The translations under genes were made by a program, and so were the position numbers. The notes beneath the pieces were generated by a model, which saw nothing but the letters and a program-made list of their open reading frames with translations, ran no database searches and was not told where the DNA came from. A stretch of 17,798 nt of DNA, taken from assembly GCA_038230695.1 (NCBI GenBank), contig JBBRMT010000084.1, positions 1 through 17,798 on the forward strand, read 5' to 3'. How positions within the stretch are numbered: the stretch's first letter is position 1; each line of letters begins with the position of its first letter. This DNA comes from QHBQ01 sp038230695. GTDB lineage: Bacteria > Chloroflexota > Chloroflexia > QHBQ01. Below, piece by piece: positions 14,384 to 17,798 of the stretch.

Positions 14384-16303
14384 TCACTTCGATGCTGGTA
14401 TCAGTATAATTACCGCCGCGCTGGATAGCTTGAAGCTGAAGCCGCCCGCTGAGTCGGGGGTGAGGGTGGTAACGTAGTTCATCTCGTCGTTACCACCGGC
14501 GGCAGGGTTGGCGTGGCTGTCGTCTATCAGGTAGAGGTCGAAGCGTTGCTGCGCCCAGCGTGGCGCGATGCTTAGGCGTAGGCTACCCGCCTGCTGCGCT
14601 CGATACCAGGCCATCACCGTGGGTACGCCACTGCTATCGGGCGCGGCAATCGCCCCCGCTATATCGGCATTGGGCTGGTCAACGTAGAGCCGCGCTGGGT
14701 TTAGCTGTTGGTAGACCTGCAAAGCATGGTAGATCGGCTTTCGCGTGCCGCCATTGGTCAACAACCCCCAGCGACCCCAGAACTGGCTGCCGTTGTGCTG
14801 GCCGTCCTTCAGCTCGAAGGGCAAGGACCAATCCAATCCTGCCCGCTCCATTGCATCGAGGTTGGCGATGGCGTTGGCGGCGGCAAAGGGCGTGTCGCTC
14901 TGGTTGTCAATGCTGGTGTCGCCCGGCCCACCAGGTTGCACATTCCACTCGCTTACCATCGTCTCCATCTGCAGCTTGGGGTAGCTGGCAAGTGCGGCCT
15001 GCACCTGCTGCACCTCGGCAGTCATATCACCAGGCGTGCTGCCATAGCTGTGCCAATCCAGGAAGTTGCAACGCGCCGAAGTCATCGCGCAGTGGTAGAC
15101 GAACGAAGTTAGCCAGTCCAGACCAAAACTGCCCGCTGCTGGGCCACCGACCTTAACCGTGGGGTCGGCCCGCACCGCGCCACGCTGCGCCGCATCGTAG
15201 AGCAGGAAGTAATCCTGTTGCGTGCCATGCCAGAAATCGTGCAGATTCGGCTCGTTCCACACCTCCCAGTATTGAATCCCCCGCTTCTGCGTCACATTGT
15301 AGTGATAGACTGTATCGTAAACCAGTTGCTCCCATAGGTCGAGGCGAGGTAGCGCGACCGTATCGCCCGCTGCAGCGGAGTTGGCCGCCATCCCGGCTGG
15401 GGTGTAGCTAAGGCTGATGAGTGGTTGCGCCCCCATCGCCTGAATGTCATTTATCACTGCGTCCAGCCCGCTCCAATTATAGACCAGTCCGCCCTGGGCA
15501 TCGAGGCTGACTACGTTGTAGTGGCTGTAGATGTTGTCAATCCGCACCAGGCGAGGTTGCAGGTTGCGCCCTGACCCGATTACGTTGGCGAAGAAGTGGG
15601 GGTCCGGACTCTCGCCGCCCTCGCTGATGCCCAGTTGCAGATGGCGCGATGTGGCAAGCTGGTCGGTAACACCCACGGCGTACTGCGGCCCGCTATCAGC
15701 ATTAAGCGCATCTATGCCAAGCAGGCCCAGGCTGACGCGATAGGCGGCTGGTAGTTCGGGGTGCAACTCGAACCGCGCCCGCTCAAACCACTGCACCACG
15801 AAGCCGTTATCCAGATACGCCTCGCTGATTGGGTAGCCGAAGACTGCCAGTCCGCCATTGCTGGTCCAGTAATCGAGGAAGTTGGCGCTGATGTTATGCT
15901 GGGTGGCGACGAAGTAGCCGCTTGCAGCGGGCGCGGGCTGGAACGGCGCTTCATCCAGCCGCAAACCGGCCTGCTCTCGTCCCAGTAGCCCCAGGCTAAC
16001 CTTGTATGGCTCGGCAAGTTCGGGGTGGTACTCGAATCGTTCGCGCTCGAAATACTGGGTGAGGTAGCCGTTCTCCTGCTGCGCGTCGCTAATCGGATAG
16101 CCGAACAGGGCCAGCCCACCGTGAGCGTCGTAGTAGCTGAGGAAAGGCTCGGCCAGGGTATGGCCGGTCTGGCTGTAAAGCCGCGCTGTTGCATCGGCAT
16201 TTGTGGTAGTCGCTGTTGGGCCAACCAGCGTAATTATAATAATCAGGATGCCAGATACCGCCCACTTCTCCCGCCAGTTTTTGGCGGCCACGCTGCCGCT
16301 CAT
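14384..16303 (-). CDS. Secreted GH39-like glycoside hydrolase with two N-terminal FGYP repeats
   Basis: The protein has 639 residues. Residues 14-37 form a signal peptide or anchor. Two ungapped 62-residue repeats follow at 47-108 and 135-196, each with GGLA-FGYPIS, FER-RFE-HPEL and VSLGLLG; 36 of 62 positions are identical. The catalytic region, about 205-535, looks like a clan GH-A barrel of GH39 type: acid/base E351 in YWEVWNEPN and candidate nucleophile E452 in MVSEWN, with WHSY at 417-420. A C-terminal beta region ends at 639. GH39 enzymes include beta-xylosidase and alpha-L-iduronidase; the substrate here cannot be read. The start ATG at 16303 has GGAGG 7 nt upstream. The gene ends directly against the PP2C stop and has its own extended -10 promoter. 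Confidence 0.82.
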   Translation of the reverse strand: MSGSVAAKNWREKWAVSGILIIIITLVGPTATTTNADATARLYSQTGHTLAEPFLSYYDAHGGLALFGYPISDAQQENGYLTQYFERERFEYHPELAEPYKVSLGLLGREQAGLRLDEAPFQPAPAASGYFVATQHNISANFLDYWTSNGGLAVFGYPISEAYLDNGFVVQWFERARFELHPELPAAYRVSLGLLGIDALNADSGPQYAVGVTDQLATSRHLQLGISEGGESPDPHFFANVIGSGRNLQPRLVRIDNIYSHYNVVSLDAQGGLVYNWSGLDAVINDIQAMGAQPLISLSYTPAGMAANSAAAGDTVALPRLDLWEQLVYDTVYHYNVTQKRGIQYWEVWNEPNLHDFWHGTQQDYFLLYDAAQRGAVRADPTVKVGGPAAGSFGLDWLTSFVYHCAMTSARCNFLDWHSYGSTPGDMTAEVQQVQAALASYPKLQMETMVSEWNVQPGGPGDTSIDNQSDTPFAAANAIANLDAMERAGLDWSLPFELKDGQHNGSQFWGRWGLLTNGGTRKPIYHALQVYQQLNPARLYVDQPNADIAGAIAAPDSSGVPTVMAWYRAQQAGSLRLSIAPRWAQQRFDLYLIDDSHANPAAGGNDEMNYVTTLTPDSAGGFSFKLSSAAVIILIPASK

Positions 16304-16359
16304 ATGTTGCCCTCCTACGCTGAATGTTGTCTACCTGCCGCTATGTTGCTGGTATAACG

Positions 16360-16368
16360 ATTATAGCA
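16360..16368 (-). promoter_or_regulatory. Extended -10 promoter of the GH39-like gene
   Basis: On the minus strand TGCTATAAT gives a consensus -10 (TATAAT, 16360-16365) with the extended TGn element. No good -35 is seen at 16-18 bp. The predicted start near 16353 is about 50 nt before the ATG. Confidence 0.55.
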
Positions 16369-16403
16369 TAGGTCAGGTTGTGATGCAGGGGAAAACTCTG
16401 TAT

Positions 16404-16449
16404 TATGAGTAGTTGCGCCGATCTTTGGTCGGTGCGCGTTACACTCATA
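16404..16449. promoter_or_regulatory. Long imperfect dyad between divergent promoters
   Basis: The outer arms TATGAGT (16404-16410) and ACTCATA (16443-16449) are perfect. An inner stem GCGC (16415-16418, followed by CGA) pairs with TCG then GCGC (16434-16437), with a 2-nt bulge. It sits between the two divergent promoters and could be an operator or the remnant of an element. Confidence 0.35.
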
Positions 16450-16463
16450 CCGAACAAGCGGGC

Positions 16464-16490
16464 GTAGGAGCGAACTATTGTTCGCACGGG
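16464..16490 (+). repeat. Repeat-like hairpin of the GTAGGGGCG family
   Basis: The sequence begins GTAGGAGCGAAC and ends GTTCGCACGGG. GCGAAC (16470-16475) and GTTCGC (16480-16485) form a 6-bp stem with a 4-nt loop. The GTAGG-GCG start resembles the element ends at 13863-13888 and 8455-8486. The relationship is inferred from a short match. Confidence 0.35.
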
Positions 16491-16527
16491 TTGGGTTTGC
16501 AAAAGGTGACGCGCATCCCTTTTTTGA

Positions 16528-16556
16528 TTGTCCCCCTTGACAGGCTGTGCTATAAT
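16528..16556 (+). promoter_or_regulatory. Promoter of the TraR/DksA-like gene and lspA
   Basis: TTGTCC (16528-16533), a 17-bp spacer and TATAAT (16551-16556) with an extended TGC before it. The predicted start near 16563 gives a leader of about 50 nt. A perfect TTGACA at 16537-16542 is only 8 bp from the -10 and so is not the -35. Confidence 0.6.
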
Positions 16557-16611
16557 GGCGCATCAAAGCGGTGGCACAGCCATCGCTATTATAACCTGAG
16601 AGGTGAAAGTA

Positions 16612-17103
16612 ATGGACGACGCAAAGATCCAGGCCATGGTCAGCCGCAACGTCGCGGTTAGTGGCCTCGACGAAGATACCCTGCTTGAACTTTATCGCAA
16701 GCTAATCAAGGAGCAGAACCAGTTGCACCGCGAACTGGCCCGCCTCAACAGCGAGATGGCCGAGGGCGGCGATGACCTTGTCTCCGAGCGCGGCGGCCTG
16801 AGCAACCATATCGCCGACGATGCTGACGTAGTGGTGGAGCAGGAGAAGGATATGGCTCTGCGCCGCAACGCTGAGAGTCTGCTAGCGATGGTGGATCATG
16901 CGCTGGCGAAGTTTGAGAATGGCGCTTATGGTGTCAGCGAGGTGAGCGGCAAGCCGATTGGCGAACGCCTGCTGGTGCGCCCCTACGCCCGCTTCACCGT
17001 AGAGGAGCAGGCGATAGAAGAGGCCAAAGAGCGGCAGTCGCAGCGTACCTCCTACCCAGAGTTGCGCCCGCGTATGGCAACCAGCAGCGTTGATGATGAA
17101 TAG
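16612..17103 (+). CDS. TraR/DksA-like protein lacking zinc-finger cysteines
   Basis: The protein has 163 residues. The N-terminal half (about 20-95) is a predicted charged coiled coil with acidic residues. The C-terminal half keeps the family pattern of DALAKFENGAYGVSEVSGKPIGERLLVRPYAR-type sequence (98-130 region), but Ser replaces Cys in YGVSEVSG and the distal Cys pair is absent (FTVEEQ). No Cys occurs anywhere. DksA/TraR proteins bind in the RNA polymerase secondary channel and modulate initiation; whether this one does is not known. The start is ATG at 16612, 8 nt after GAGAGG; an in-frame GTG at 16603 overlaps that site. lspA starts 8 nt after its stop, so the two are probably cotranscribed. 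Confidence 0.83.
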   Translation: MDDAKIQAMVSRNVAVSGLDEDTLLELYRKLIKEQNQLHRELARLNSEMAEGGDDLVSERGGLSNHIADDADVVVEQEKDMALRRNAESLLAMVDHALAKFENGAYGVSEVSGKPIGERLLVRPYARFTVEEQAIEEAKERQSQRTSYPELRPRMATSSVDDE

Positions 17104-17111
17104 GAGGGGTT

Positions 17112-17798
17112 GTGTCATCGGAACCGAGCGAAAACCCGCCCACTGAGACGTTGACCGCAGAGGAGCAGGCGCGACGAGCCGCGCTTGATAAGCTATCGGA
17201 TAACCAGCTAGCCGAACTCTACCATGCGATGCCGGGGCGAGCGCGTAACAACAGCGCCCTGGCCTTCAATCTCTTCCCGGTCATCATCGCGCTATTCGGC
17301 TTCCTGCTCGATCAGTACATCAAGTTTCTGGCGGTTGTCACCTTCACGCAGCCCGGCCAGGTCAACCACCCGCCCGTCCCCATCATCGGTGATGTGTTTA
17401 CCTTCACCTATTCGCAGAATACTGGCGGCGCGTTCAGCCTGTTTCCCGGCGTACCCTGGCTGTTCGCTGGGTTCAGAGCCTTGGTTATACTGGGTCTGTT
17501 GTTCATCATCTTCCGCCGCCCCCAGTGGGTAGCGGCCAGCTTCTGGATCGGCCTCAGCCTCGGTATGGTGCTAGGTGGCGCTGTTGGCAATCTGATTGAT
17601 CTGTTGCGCCAGGGCTACGTGGTGGATATGCTGCGCTTCTGGGTGGGCGACTTCCACTGGCCCACCTTCAACATCGCCGATAGCCTGGTGGTGGTCGGCT
17701 TCATTATCCTCGGCATCTATGGGCTGTTCAGCGACTGGTTCGTGACGAAACAGCCGCCCGCAGTATCTGCTGAAACACAAGAGGAGACAAAATTATGC
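17112..17798 (+). CDS. lspA: Lipoprotein signal peptidase (signal peptidase II), 3' end beyond window
   Basis: The frame from GTG at 17112 runs open to the window edge (229 codons seen). GGAGG at 17103-17107 overlaps the previous stop codon. LspA motifs are all present: LDQYIK (66-71), NTGGAFSLF (103-111), GGAVGNLIDLLRQGYVVDM with catalytic D172, and FNIADS with catalytic D190; the 18-residue spacing between the two aspartates is that of the family. Four membrane helices are visible at about 53-76, 116-134, 140-160 and 191-206. The enzyme removes signal peptides from diacylated prolipoproteins in the membrane. Unusual is a hydrophilic N-terminal extension of about 50 residues, rich in Glu and Ala, before helix 1. 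The end is probably only a few codons beyond the window. Confidence 0.93.
   Translation, partial: MSSEPSENPPTETLTAEEQARRAALDKLSDNQLAELYHAMPGRARNNSALAFNLFPVIIALFGFLLDQYIKFLAVVTFTQPGQVNHPPVPIIGDVFTFTYSQNTGGAFSLFPGVPWLFAGFRALVILGLLFIIFRRPQWVAASFWIGLSLGMVLGGAVGNLIDLLRQGYVVDMLRFWVGDFHWPTFNIADSLVVVGFIILGIYGLFSDWFVTKQPPAVSAETQEETKLC
17795..17798 (+). CDS. Probable start codon of the next gene, overlapping lspA (partial)
   Basis: ATG at 17795-17797 is preceded 8 nt upstream by GAGGAG (17781-17786). It lies in a different frame from lspA, which is still open, so the two genes should overlap. In many bacteria an RluD-type pseudouridine synthase follows lspA, but nothing of the product is visible here. 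Confidence 0.4.

Larger units (their letters stand above)
16304..16611. other. 308-bp divergent intergenic region
   Basis: This region lies between the minus-strand glycosidase gene and the plus-strand TraR/DksA-like gene. It contains the two promoters (16360-16368 minus, 16528-16556 plus), a long imperfect dyad (16404-16449) and a repeat-like hairpin (16464-16490). Confidence 0.6.

Noticed and set aside
16603..16605. GTG as start of the TraR/DksA-like gene
   Set aside because: It overlaps the ribosome site GAGAGG; ATG at 16612 has proper spacing.
1..17798. CRISPR array, tRNA, rRNA, integrase or toxin-antitoxin pair
   Set aside because: I found no direct-repeat/spacer pattern, no RNA-gene signature and no mobile-element or toxin protein; the window appears to be ordinary chromosome with small repeats.

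Overview
The window looks like chromosomal DNA of a GC-rich filamentous or gliding member of the Chloroflexota (class Chloroflexia is my best guess). This rests on protein style rather than a marker gene: a giant cyclic beta-1,2-glucan synthase-like protein, Pro/Thr-rich secreted proteins, a GH39-like enzyme with FGYP repeats, and a TraR/DksA-like gene followed by lspA. There is no rRNA, tRNA, CRISPR array, prophage or transposase. Confidence in the phylum is moderate.

Layout. (1) 2-6760 (+) is the 3' three quarters of a cyclic beta-1,2-glucan synthase-like gene, cut by the window edge. (2) 6773-10985 (-) reads right to left. It starts with a three-gene operon: a membrane-anchored Thr/Pro-rich protein, an ApbE flavin transferase and a six-helix ferric-reductase-like membrane protein. 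A 409-bp regulatory gap follows, then a secreted N-acetylmuramoyl-L-alanine amidase, a rho-independent terminator and a receiver-only response regulator. (3) 11374-14383 (+) is a DUF885 putative metallopeptidase overlapping a membrane PP2C phosphatase. (4) 14384-16303 (-) is a secreted GH39-like glycosidase whose stop codon abuts the PP2C stop. (5) 16612-17798 (+) is a cysteine-less TraR/DksA-like protein, then lspA, then what seems to be the start codon of another gene.

How it fits together. Much of the window concerns the envelope: glucan synthesis, peptidoglycan cleavage, glycan cleavage, lipoprotein maturation and a membrane redox module. The strongest unannotated signal is regulatory. 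Two minus-strand promoters, one before the redox operon and one before the amidase, carry near-identical arrays of four 11-bp direct repeats ending 5 bp before a TACAAT -10 box. This is the architecture of a Pho box or of a related OmpR/PhoB-family operator, and it predicts that the two transcription units form one regulon.

The window also holds several small repeats. A 126-bp MITE-like inverted-repeat element sits in frame inside the PP2C gene. Single-end relatives of it lie at 8455-8486 and 16464-16490. Two heptamer tandem repeats lie inside linkers of the glucan synthase gene. A response-regulator promoter is nested within the amidase terminator hairpin.
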